Below are positions 19,978 through 28,171 of a stretch of 64,000 nucleotides of DNA, piece after piece (the first letter of the stretch is position 1; the number at the start of each line of letters is the position of its first letter). The stretch comes from Brevundimonas pishanensis (GTDB lineage Bacteria > Pseudomonadota > Alphaproteobacteria > Caulobacterales > Caulobacteraceae): the NCBI RefSeq assembly GCF_022750635.1, contig NZ_JAJKBG010000005.1, forward strand, positions 274,731-338,730, in the 5' to 3' direction. The position numbers were made by a program, and so were the translations under genes. The notes below the pieces were generated by a model. It was not told the DNA's origin and ran no database searches. It saw nothing but the letters and a program-made list of their open reading frames with translations.

Positions 19978-20657
19978 TGCTGGTTTCTGAACAGACGCAG
20001 GTCCTCGTGCGCATGGCGGCGCGTGCCATTGGCCGGGCCAATCTGGCCCACGCCTATGGCCACTGCAGCACCCGTCTGGACGAGGATCACTTCCTCGTCT
20101 GTGCGGCCCGTCCGATGGGACTGGTCCGCGTGGGCGAGGCGGGCACGGTCGTTCCGGTTCGCGGTGAACTGCCCGAAGGCGTTCTGGGCGAAGTCCGCAT
20201 CCACCAGCAGATCTATGCCACGCGCCCGGAAATCGGCGGCGTGTGCCGCACCATGCCGCCGTCGGTGATGGCGCTGGCGACGCTGGGGGCGACGCCGCTG
20301 CCGCGTCACGGTTTTGGCACCTATTTCGCGCCGCAGCCGCCGCTGTGGGACGATATCCAGCTGCTGCGCTCGGACGAACAGGCCCGCCAGATGGTCGCGC
20401 AGATGGGCAAGGCTGCGGCCATTGTCATGCGCGGCAACGGCGCCGTGGTCGCCGCCGAGACGCTGGAAAAGGCCGTGGGCCTGACCTGGTATCTCGAGGA
20501 TGCGGCCCGCGTGGAGCTGGCTGTGCGTGCGTGCGGTGGCGAAGGCCCCGTCATCTCGGCCGAGGACTGCGCTAAGCGTGCCACCGACGCCGGACGGATT
20601 TTCGAACGCATGTGGGAGTTTCTGACCGCCGGTGATCCGGAGGCTGAGGCGCAATAG
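19977..20657 (+). CDS. Class II aldolase/adducin-fold protein, possible CmtD-like decarboxylase
   Basis: The ATG at 19977 overlaps the dioxygenase stop (TGATG), giving 226 residues. The overall pattern is class II aldolase/adducin (N-terminal helices, Y-G-H-C-S-T-R, I-H-Q-Q-I-Y-A-T-R-P-E-I-G-G-V, P-L-P-R-H-G). However, the usual H-T-H motif reads C-R-T-M and the usual R-N-H-G reads R-G-N-G, so the classical zinc site is mostly missing. CmtD, which decarboxylates a ring-cleaved carboxylated catechol, belongs to this fold and sits beside an extradiol dioxygenase. I infer a similar decarboxylase role. An inactive or regulatory paralogue is the alternative. Confidence 0.7.
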   Translation: MLVSEQTQVLVRMAARAIGRANLAHAYGHCSTRLDEDHFLVCAARPMGLVRVGEAGTVVPVRGELPEGVLGEVRIHQQIYATRPEIGGVCRTMPPSVMALATLGATPLPRHGFGTYFAPQPPLWDDIQLLRSDEQARQMVAQMGKAAAIVMRGNGAVVAAETLEKAVGLTWYLEDAARVELAVRACGGEGPVISAEDCAKRATDAGRIFERMWEFLTAGDPEAEAQ

Positions 20658-20767
20658 GGACGCGCCTTTCGGGCGGTCGGCGGCCTGTGCTGCCGACCGA
20701 TGGGGACAATGACGACTGCCGAAAAGAGCAGTCGCTTCAAAGTAATATAAAAAGGGAGGTCAGTGTC

Positions 20768-22126
20768 GTGACGACATTGCCAAAAGTCGACGTCCAGGAC
20801 GTCCTCGACAATAACAAGATCGCGCCCGTTCAGTGGGTCGTTCTGGCCATCTGTTTCCTGATCATGTTCCTCGATGGCTACGACACCGCAGTCGCCGCCT
20901 TCGTCGCACCTGTTCTGTCCAAGGAATGGGGCTTTGAGCCCGCCGCCATGAAGCCCGTGCTGGCTTCGGTGCTGTTCGGCGTGGCCTTTGGTGCGCTGGC
21001 CGCGGGCCCGCTGGCCGACCGTTTCGGCCGCCGCTGGGTTCTGATCGCCTCGGTGCTGGTGTTCGGCGTCTTTACGTTGGTTTCGGCCATGGCAACCTCG
21101 ATCCCGATGCTGACCTGGCTGCGTCTCGTGACGGGCCTCGGTCTGGGCGCAGCGATGTCGAACGCGGCCACCCTGATGGCTGAATATGCGCCGAACCGTC
21201 GCCGTTCGGTGATGGTGGCCGTGCTGTTCTCGGGCTTTACGCTGGGTTCGGCGGGCGGTGGCCTGCTGGGCGGCTTTATGGTTCCGGCCTTTGGTTGGCA
21301 GAGCGCCTTCATCACCGGCGGCCTTGCGCCTCTGGCACTGGCTCTGGCCATGGTGTTCTTCCTGCCGGAATCGCTGAAGTACCTGACCGTCAAGAAGACC
21401 CAAGCGACCGAAACCATCCGCAAGGTGCTGTCGCGCATCGAGCGTCGTGGCCCGATCCCGACCAACGCTGTCTTCATCAACTCGGCCGCCGAGGCTCCGT
21501 CGTCAAAGGGCGGTACCCGCATGCTGTTCCGCCGCGATCTGATCGCGGGCACCATGGCGCTGTGGGCGACCTATTTCTTCGGCCTGCTGGTCATCTTCCT
21601 GCTGCGCAGCTGGCTGCCGACGCTGGTGACCCTGTCGGGTGAATCCATCCAGCGCGCCGGCTTCCTGGCCGCTCTGTTCGACATCGGTGGCACTGTCGGT
21701 GCGTTCGGTGTGGCATGGCTGGTTGACCGCCTGCGTCACGACGGCGTGGTGTCGATCACCTATCTGATCGCTGGCGTGATGATCTTCATCTTCTCGCACT
21801 GGCTGGGCAACATCGGCCTGCTGGCGACGGGTATTCTGGTGCTGGGCTTCCTGCTGTCGGGCGCACAGGCCACCGTTCCGGCAATCGCTGCCAAATTCTA
21901 CCCGACCGAAGGCCGTGCCTCGGGCGTGGCGTGGACGCTGGGCATCGGTCGCTTTGGCGGCATCGCCGGCGCTCTGGTCGGCGGCACCCTGCTGCAACTG
22001 GGCTGGAGCTTCGCCACCATTCTGGCGTCGCTGGCCATCCCGGCGGTAATCGCTGCCGTTATCATCGGCGCACACATTTGGGGCTCGCGTCGCGCCGAGG
22101 CCCGTTTGGTTCAGTCTCAAGTCTAA
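20768..22126 (+). CDS. MFS aromatic-acid:H+ symporter (AAHS/PcaK-like)
   Basis: The GTG at 20768 (452 residues) follows a GGGAGGT ribosome-binding site by 7 bases; the open frame to 20687 adds only non-family sequence. Twelve transmembrane helices are expected. The family motifs are visible: L-D-G-Y-D-T-A in helix 1 (the acidic D-G-Y/F-D of PcaK/BenK importers) and G-P-L-A-D-R-F-G-R-R-W-V in the first cytoplasmic loop. It probably brings the pathway's aromatic acid across the inner membrane. The position between catabolic genes and a porin supports this. Confidence 0.88.
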   Translation: MTTLPKVDVQDVLDNNKIAPVQWVVLAICFLIMFLDGYDTAVAAFVAPVLSKEWGFEPAAMKPVLASVLFGVAFGALAAGPLADRFGRRWVLIASVLVFGVFTLVSAMATSIPMLTWLRLVTGLGLGAAMSNAATLMAEYAPNRRRSVMVAVLFSGFTLGSAGGGLLGGFMVPAFGWQSAFITGGLAPLALALAMVFFLPESLKYLTVKKTQATETIRKVLSRIERRGPIPTNAVFINSAAEAPSSKGGTRMLFRRDLIAGTMALWATYFFGLLVIFLLRSWLPTLVTLSGESIQRAGFLAALFDIGGTVGAFGVAWLVDRLRHDGVVSITYLIAGVMIFIFSHWLGNIGLLATGILVLGFLLSGAQATVPAIAAKFYPTEGRASGVAWTLGIGRFGGIAGALVGGTLLQLGWSFATILASLAIPAVIAAVIIGAHIWGSRRAEARLVQSQV

Positions 22127-22141
22127 CTCCCCGAGACAACT

Positions 22142-22174
22142 GCCGCTCCCGATCCGTCGGGGGCGGCCTTTTTT
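22142..22174 (+). terminator. Intrinsic terminator after the MFS gene
   Basis: An 11-bp stem with one G-U pair and a 4-nt loop (22142-22152 with 22157-22167) is followed by C and a run of six T. It probably ends or attenuates the main catabolic transcript before the porin gene. Confidence 0.82.
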
Positions 22175-22217
22175 CTTCAAGACATCAAGCCCGATCCAAC
22201 GGGCTCAGGAGGAAACC

Positions 22218-23630
22218 ATGCTGCTTTCCACTACGGCGGCTGCAGCCTTGCTGCTGTCCGCAACTCCGGCGGCTGCCACCGCTGCCGTTACGGTCCAAAC
22301 CCCGGCACCCCCGCTTGCGCCGGTTGCGTTCAAGCCGCTCAATGTCGAGGACGACTGGAGCCGCTTTGCCGATCCGGCCACCCGCACGACCCCGTGGTCG
22401 AAACTGAAATATATCCCGGTGGCCGGTGATGCGTGGCTGAGCCTCGGCGGCGAGGCCCGCTGGCGCGCCGAGTACCGTGGCAACGAGCGTTTCGGCCGGG
22501 GCGCGCAGGACGACGACGGCGACCTGCAACAGCGACTGCGCCTGTGGGGGGACCTGCACGTCAACAACAATGTGCGAGTCTTTGTCGAACTGCAGGATGG
22601 CCGCTCGCACGGTCTGGACAGCGGCGAGACCATCACCGAGGAAAACCGCACCGACTTCCATCAGGCCTTCATTGAAACCGAGGGCAAGTTTGCCGGTGGC
22701 CGGACCCGCCTGCGCGTGGGCCGACAGGAGTTCGGCATCGGCTCGATGCGCCTGTTCGAACCGCGCGAAGGCGGCAATGCGCGCGTGGCGCTGGATATAG
22801 CGCGCGTGATCTATGACAACCCCAACGGTTGGTCTGGCGGTGCCTTCGCCGGTTACGGTATCCGCGAGGCCAAGACCTCGTTCGATAACCGCACCAACCA
22901 TGACTACCGCCTGATTGGTGCCCATGCGGGTCGCAAGCTGGGCGAGGGGGCTACCGCGCCCAAGCTGGAACTGCTGTACGTCAACACCGACCGCATGGGC
23001 ATGGCGTTCGATACCGGTCTGGCCGGTCGCGATGATCGCCATACCGTCTCTGTTCGTCTGGATGGTCGTCACCAAGCTTGGGACTATGACGTCGAAGGCG
23101 TGATCCAGCGTGGTGACTTCCGCGGTCTGGATATCGAGGCGTGGTACGTCTCGGCTAATGCCGGATACAGCTTCAACCACGCTTGGTCCCCGCGTCTGGG
23201 TGTGCGTATCGATGCCGCCTCGGGCGACAAGGATCGCGCCGATGGCAAGCTGAACACCTATAACCAGCTGAACCAGCCGCCGATCTCGATGCGTACCGAT
23301 TTTGGCGTCAGTAACCTGGTGACCATTCAGCCGCAACTGACCTTCAAGCCGAACCCGAAAACGACCGTTGGCCTGTTCACGGCGGGTCTCTGGCGTCAGA
23401 GCAATGAGGACGGCGTTTATGCGCTATCGGGCATGCCGATCCGTTCGGGCGTTGAAGGCACTTCGTCCTATGTCGGCTGGCGCAACGCCGCCTTTGTCAC
23501 CCGCGTGCTTAACCCGCACCTGAGCGTAACCGGCGTGGTCAACCACACGACTGCCGGTGACTTCCTTAAGGAGACCGGCACGGCGGACGATCAATCCTAC
23601 GTCGGCGCATGGCTCACCGCTAAGTTCTAA
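22218..23630 (+). CDS. Outer-membrane porin, alginate-export-like family
   Basis: A 470-residue protein with a signal peptide (about 1-25, A-rich, ATPAAATAA) and then beta-strand-rich sequence with many R/Y/W alternations (L-S-L-G-G-E-A-R-W-R-A-E-Y-R). It ends in T-A-K-F, the C-terminal Phe of beta-barrels. The E-P-R-E-G-G-N-A-R segment and overall length fit the alginate-export porin family, whose members are often found beside aromatic-degradation genes. It starts at ATG 22218 behind CAGGAGGAAACC. Together with the MFS gene it gives an import route across both membranes. Confidence 0.8.
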   Translation: MLLSTTAAAALLLSATPAAATAAVTVQTPAPPLAPVAFKPLNVEDDWSRFADPATRTTPWSKLKYIPVAGDAWLSLGGEARWRAEYRGNERFGRGAQDDDGDLQQRLRLWGDLHVNNNVRVFVELQDGRSHGLDSGETITEENRTDFHQAFIETEGKFAGGRTRLRVGRQEFGIGSMRLFEPREGGNARVALDIARVIYDNPNGWSGGAFAGYGIREAKTSFDNRTNHDYRLIGAHAGRKLGEGATAPKLELLYVNTDRMGMAFDTGLAGRDDRHTVSVRLDGRHQAWDYDVEGVIQRGDFRGLDIEAWYVSANAGYSFNHAWSPRLGVRIDAASGDKDRADGKLNTYNQLNQPPISMRTDFGVSNLVTIQPQLTFKPNPKTTVGLFTAGLWRQSNEDGVYALSGMPIRSGVEGTSSYVGWRNAAFVTRVLNPHLSVTGVVNHTTAGDFLKETGTADDQSYVGAWLTAKF

Positions 23631-23651
23631 GCGCCGCTGAACACCAAGAAA

Positions 23652-23684
23652 AAGGGCTGAACCGCAATCCGGTTCAGCCCTTTT
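23652..23684. terminator. Bidirectional terminator between porin gene and minus-strand operon
   Basis: A 12-bp stem (23652-23663 with 23671-23682) with a 7-nt loop is flanked by A-rich sequence on the left and T-rich sequence on the right. It can therefore stop both the plus-strand porin transcript and the minus-strand cytoskeletal operon that ends at 23711. Confidence 0.82.
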
Positions 23685-23710
23685 GTATTTCTGCCTGAAT
23701 AGGGTGGAGC

Positions 23711-24664
23711 CTATGCCCCTAGTAGGGTGCCCTTTTGCACGATCCGGATCGGGCCATGTTCCGACACGTGGATGCGGCAGGGAGACTTGATCTCCAGCAG
23801 GTTGCCCTTTTCGACCCAGTAGAGTGAGCCGAACAATTTCTCGGCCCTCAACCCGCCTGAGGGCTGGAAGGTGGTTGCCCAGTTGCGGATGGCGTAATCA
23901 CCCGGAAGCACCAGGCCTTCGCCGCCCCAATGGGGGCGCGCAATGAGCCATACCGAACCGTCCCCATCCTGCGACAGCGTGATGCTCTCGTTGGATACGC
24001 TGACATTGCGCGGCTTGTAGGCTTCGATGAAGCGGTTCAGCGGCTCGGGGTCACGGGCTTGCAGGATTTCCCGATAGGCGACCAATAGGCTCTCGACCTC
24101 TTCGGGGCTGGCACCGGAGGGTTGCGGAGCCATTGCGGGTGCTGGCTGTGTACGTTGGGCAAAGATGTCCCGATCTCGGAGGGCCGTGCGCCCTTCCATC
24201 TGCTCCAGAAACTGTTTTAGCGAGTTGCGGTGAGAGTCGACGGATCGATCGAGCGAGTTTATCCGCTCCTCGAGATCCCTGATGCGTTTGGCGCTGGCGT
24301 CGAATGCCTCGTCATAGGCGTCGAACATCCTGTTGTGATTGCGCTCGGTCAGGAAGGCGTTGATCCCCAGGACGATGGCGGCCAACAGAGCCAGAAGAGC
24401 GACACCTAAAGTCGCCCATGGCAAGATTTTCAACGGCTGTTCCAGTGCGTCCGGCTGTTGAACTTCAGTGGCCGTTTCGTCCGGAATCTGTGCCGGTGCC
24501 TGTTCTACCGACATAGGCGCAGCGGTTTGAGCTTGCTCCGTTGCGACCGGTGCATCGGGCAGGCTCGCGGCGGTCGTCGTCGGCGCGGCGTGGGCAAGGC
24601 CACTCGTCGCGAGGATAGCGAAGGTCAGCGCCAGACCGGCAGGCTTAAAGACACGGTTTCGCAT
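23711..24664 (-). CDS. Membrane-anchored coiled-coil protein of the actin/tubulin operon
   Basis: A 317-residue protein with a signal-like N-terminus (about 1-27, ending A-H-A-A), an Ala/Pro/Thr-rich linker, one transmembrane helix (about 79-103), a coiled coil (about 110-160, heptad-rich R-I-R-D-L-E-E-R-I-N-S-L) and a beta-rich C-terminal domain (about 215-317). Its start overlaps the stop of the ATPase gene (TAATG), so it is translated with it. The C-terminal domain is not one I recognise. Coupling suggests it anchors or senses for the upstream NTPases. Confidence 0.75.
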   Translation of the reverse strand: MRNRVFKPAGLALTFAILATSGLAHAAPTTTAASLPDAPVATEQAQTAAPMSVEQAPAQIPDETATEVQQPDALEQPLKILPWATLGVALLALLAAIVLGINAFLTERNHNRMFDAYDEAFDASAKRIRDLEERINSLDRSVDSHRNSLKQFLEQMEGRTALRDRDIFAQRTQPAPAMAPQPSGASPEEVESLLVAYREILQARDPEPLNRFIEAYKPRNVSVSNESITLSQDGDGSVWLIARPHWGGEGLVLPGDYAIRNWATTFQPSGGLRAEKLFGSLYWVEKGNLLEIKSPCRIHVSEHGPIRIVQKGTLLGA

Positions 24665-27600
24665 TAGCGCACATCCTTGATCAGCAGGATTTCATCACGA
24701 CGGTCGATCTCCTGCGTCATGAACCGGATGAGTTCACGCAGGGCCAGAATGAAGGGCGGCTCGAAGGGCTGGGCATCGCGGTCTTCGAAGGCATCCTCTT
24801 CCAACAGGGCGAGGCTGGTCCGAAGGTGCGAGCGGGCGCGTTTGCGCAGCTCGTCCAATGCACCGCGCGACTTGATGTCGACCGACAGGCCGATGGCTTC
24901 GCGCAACTGGGCCAACAGGTCTTGAAGGTTTTCCAGCCCGATATCGTCGAAGTCGGACAGGTCCTTGATGCCGAACAGTTCGTCCGTATCGGCATGGGTC
25001 TCGCCACGGCTGGTAATTTTCTCGCCTAGGATGGCGAAGCGTTGCTCGGTATCGGTGCTGGAAGCCGGAACGTCGACCAGAAGGCCCTTTGCGACTTCAT
25101 GCTTGGCTTCGGTCGCGCCAGGGAAGCGGGCGGACACGCTTCCCTTGATCGACTTCCCGGTGGCCACACGCACCGCGATTTTGAGCACCTGTTCCAGTTC
25201 GTCATCCGGCACACCGGCCGAAAGCTGCTGGTAGAGGGACGAGCCGCGGCCGGCGAAACCGACCGTCATGCGTGACAGGTCATCGGCACTGATCGGGGCA
25301 TCCGGACTTTCGACCAGACGTTTCAGGACAAGGCCGACGTAGTACATCATGCCGCCTAGCGCGACGAAAGCAACCTGACGCAGGCCTTCTCCCAAGGGGG
25401 CAGCCGAGAGGCGTCGGAAGCCGGAGGCGAACTTGTCGTTGAAGTTCGGCTTGTTGACGAACAGTTCGACGAAGTCGCGGCGACCGTCTTCGTCGAGTTT
25501 CGATGCCTTGGAGAGGCCCTCGGCCACATCGCTTAGATCGATGTCGCGCAGCAGGTCGATATTGTTGGCCAGATAGGAGGTGAAGAAGTGGCCACCGGCC
25601 ACCTTCACCGAGTTGCGCCAGATCGGATTGTCATCCTTCCAGATGGCGATGTCGGTGGTGCCGCCGCCAATGTCGAGGATGACCATGAGGCGGTCGGGCG
25701 TCCGTTCGTTCTGGCGCAGGTAGTAGTGACCGGCGGCCAGACCCTCGGCCTTGTGCAGGAATGGACGGGTAACGGGCGGAGCCGTGTCCCCGAACAGTTC
25801 GCGCCAACCGGCGGCGATTTCCTTTTCCAACTGGGCGCGCTCACGCGGTTTGAAGGCCTGCGGATAGGAGAAGCGCCAGTCGATGGCTCCGACCGAGCCG
25901 CCGGTGGCCACAGTCTCGGCGGCGGTCATCATCATGACCTGACGCAGGAAGCGGGCGGCCATGGCGCGCATCGGGGCGGTGTCACCCCATTTGAGGCGGA
26001 ATTTCAGGATGCCGCGCTCGGTCCAATCCAGATACGGGTTCTCGCCCGGCGTCAGCTTGGAGTGCCACTTCAGGAAGCCGTCGAAGTTCGGCACGAAGAA
26101 GACCGCATCGGTCAGACCATGGGACTCGATCTTTCCGGCATCAACCTCTTGCTGGAGTTGAGGCGGGAGGGCCGGCCTGAACTCGCGCAGTTTGACGACA
26201 GTCGGGAAGGGCGACTGGTGCGCCTTGAGTGGGAAGAAGGTGGTGTAAAGCTCGATCAGTTCCTGACGGCGCTTTTCTTCCTTTTCGCGGACGCCGAAGG
26301 GGAACAGGACGCGGTCCTCGAAATCGACCCGGTCGATGGTGCTGCCGCGACGGCGGTAGATGACCGTGTTGGTGGTGCCGAAGTCGACAGCCATGGTGGT
26401 GTCACCCACGCTGGCGGACGACGGTTCCTGGAAACGGACCAGCGCCATGCCGACGGTGTCGTATTCGCCGTCCGGCTTTTGGCGGGCGAAGAAGATGGCA
26501 TCGGCACCGTCGGTCAGATGGTGCATCTCGCCGATGGATTGCTCGGTCGCATAATAGCCCACGCGTTGCATCAGACGACGCTGCGGCGTGCGGATTTCCG
26601 AGAAGCGCGGCGCATCGGGCGCAAAGCCGAACATGGCATCGATCGGGCCAATGCCCGGTTCGAACCAGCGACGTAGACGGCGCACGCGATCGGCCTGGGT
26701 GTTCGCCTCGCCATTCACTTCTTCGGCGATGAAATTACCGGTGACCGCAAAGCGCGGACGCACTTGATAGGTCGGGCTGCCCGAGAAGTGGAAATAGGTC
26801 CATTGCCAGCCCGGAGCCTTGAAGTTCGGCCAGAACGACAAGTCTCCCGGGGTTTCCGAGGAGAGGACTTCCAGCGTCTTGCGGACGGTGTGCGTCTGGC
26901 CGTTCGACAGCTTGAGTTGCAGAACGGCTGTGGCTTCCTTTGGACCTTTCTGGAGTTGGGCGACCTTGGGCAAATCTGCCGGATCAACCAACAAAAGCGC
27001 CAGCGGCGTCAGCGGCAGCAGTACCGAGGTGAAGTCACCGTAATGGGCCTCGATACGGGTGGAAGCATCGAAACCAACCAACGCCTGGGAGAAGATATCG
27101 TCGGGCGTGATAACCAGCCAGCCCGCTTCCTCGGCCTCGACGCGGATGGTCTTGAGGATGTGCGGCTTGAGGGCTTCGGCGAGGCTGTATTGGCCCCAGA
27201 TGCGGATGTCTTCGGGCGGAAGACGCAGAGAGTCCGACAGTTGTTCGTCGACTAGGATAGCCCCGCGCGCCACCTTGGTCAGGTTGGTGGTCGTTCTCAG
27301 CACGGCGTCGCCCTGTTCGGGGGCAACATTGCGGGCTTCATAGGCGCTGGTGGTGCCCAGCAGGGCCTGATGCAACTGGGTAGGCCAGTCGAGCGCCAGC
27401 GGCTGATCGCGCAGGTCGCTGCCGTCATTGGCGCGCGCGACGCAGTCTTCGTAGAACGTCTTCAGCTCGATGAAGAGCTTTGAGCGGATGCGATTGTCCA
27501 GCTCGCCCGCCCCCTGCAAACCCGCGGCGAGACGGTTCACATAGTTGGCAACGATGCGGAAATGTCGTGCAGAAAGCGATGCGCGGGTGGGGCAGGTCAG

Positions 27601-28170
27601 GCCATTGACCATCCACGGCACCGAGGCGCTGCGTACATCTTGTCCGCCTTGAACGCCGCTGACGATCACAGACGGGCTGAGCATGCCGATGGTGCGACCC
27701 TGATCGAAAGCAAAGGCGTTGCCGCCCGCTTGTTCACGCAAGACGATAAGGCTCTGCTCGTCCCAACGTAATTGCGGGTGCAGGCTGCCGGCAGGCTGAA
27801 GTTCCTTCAGAACGCGGCGGAAGCGCGAGCCTGCGTCGATCGGTAGGGTTTCGATCGAGAGCGTGTAGTAGTTCTTGAACTCGACCTGCAGAGCCAGCGT
27901 GGTCAGGATGCCGCGCCATTGCTGACGCGTGTGGTCGTGCAGCGGGTGGCGGGTGTCGAGAAGGCTGCGCTCGAACAGCAGAGGCTGGGCCCATGGGTCG
28001 GGAATGCTCTTGATGCCTTCGCGGTCGGCCGATTTGACGCCGACCTTGAGCGACTCTGCCAGAGCATCGAGACGCTCGATCTTCAGCCAACTGCCCGCCG
28101 CCTTCGGGGCGTCCATCGGGCCGTTGATGTCGAGTGCGGGCAGGACATAGGTGAGTTGACGTTGTCCCAT
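24664..28170 (-). CDS. Large protein with actin/Hsp70-type ATPase domain
   Basis: An 1168-residue protein. The first ~590 residues resemble nothing I can name. From about 593 the actin/Hsp70-superfamily motifs appear in order: phosphate-1 A-V-D-F-G-T-T-N-T (about 594-602), phosphate-2 I-L-D-I-G-G-G-T-T-D-I-A (about 831-842), then an adenosine-like V-G-F-A-G-R-G-S-S-L (near 966-975). It is followed by about 150 charged helical residues. The very large size with a distant actin-like core recalls SrfB-type proteins, which a profile search should test. The start lies one base after the tubulin-like gene's stop, so actin-fold and tubulin-fold NTPases are co-translated. Confidence 0.8.
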   Translation of the reverse strand: MGQRQLTYVLPALDINGPMDAPKAAGSWLKIERLDALAESLKVGVKSADREGIKSIPDPWAQPLLFERSLLDTRHPLHDHTRQQWRGILTTLALQVEFKNYYTLSIETLPIDAGSRFRRVLKELQPAGSLHPQLRWDEQSLIVLREQAGGNAFAFDQGRTIGMLSPSVIVSGVQGGQDVRSASVPWMVNGLTCPTRASLSARHFRIVANYVNRLAAGLQGAGELDNRIRSKLFIELKTFYEDCVARANDGSDLRDQPLALDWPTQLHQALLGTTSAYEARNVAPEQGDAVLRTTTNLTKVARGAILVDEQLSDSLRLPPEDIRIWGQYSLAEALKPHILKTIRVEAEEAGWLVITPDDIFSQALVGFDASTRIEAHYGDFTSVLLPLTPLALLLVDPADLPKVAQLQKGPKEATAVLQLKLSNGQTHTVRKTLEVLSSETPGDLSFWPNFKAPGWQWTYFHFSGSPTYQVRPRFAVTGNFIAEEVNGEANTQADRVRRLRRWFEPGIGPIDAMFGFAPDAPRFSEIRTPQRRLMQRVGYYATEQSIGEMHHLTDGADAIFFARQKPDGEYDTVGMALVRFQEPSSASVGDTTMAVDFGTTNTVIYRRRGSTIDRVDFEDRVLFPFGVREKEEKRRQELIELYTTFFPLKAHQSPFPTVVKLREFRPALPPQLQQEVDAGKIESHGLTDAVFFVPNFDGFLKWHSKLTPGENPYLDWTERGILKFRLKWGDTAPMRAMAARFLRQVMMMTAAETVATGGSVGAIDWRFSYPQAFKPRERAQLEKEIAAGWRELFGDTAPPVTRPFLHKAEGLAAGHYYLRQNERTPDRLMVILDIGGGTTDIAIWKDDNPIWRNSVKVAGGHFFTSYLANNIDLLRDIDLSDVAEGLSKASKLDEDGRRDFVELFVNKPNFNDKFASGFRRLSAAPLGEGLRQVAFVALGGMMYYVGLVLKRLVESPDAPISADDLSRMTVGFAGRGSSLYQQLSAGVPDDELEQVLKIAVRVATGKSIKGSVSARFPGATEAKHEVAKGLLVDVPASSTDTEQRFAILGEKITSRGETHADTDELFGIKDLSDFDDIGLENLQDLLAQLREAIGLSVDIKSRGALDELRKRARSHLRTSLALLEEDAFEDRDAQPFEPPFILALRELIRFMTQEIDRRDEILLIKDVR

Positions 28171-28171
28171 A

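Noticed and set aside
20687..20767. N-terminal extension of the MFS transporter
   Set aside because: The 27 extra residues do not resemble the family, whereas GTG 20768 has a strong ribosome-binding site at the right distance.
25588..26676. 362-codon plus-strand open frame opposite the actin-like ATPase gene
   Set aside because: It lies wholly inside the ATPase domain coding sequence and has shadow-type composition.
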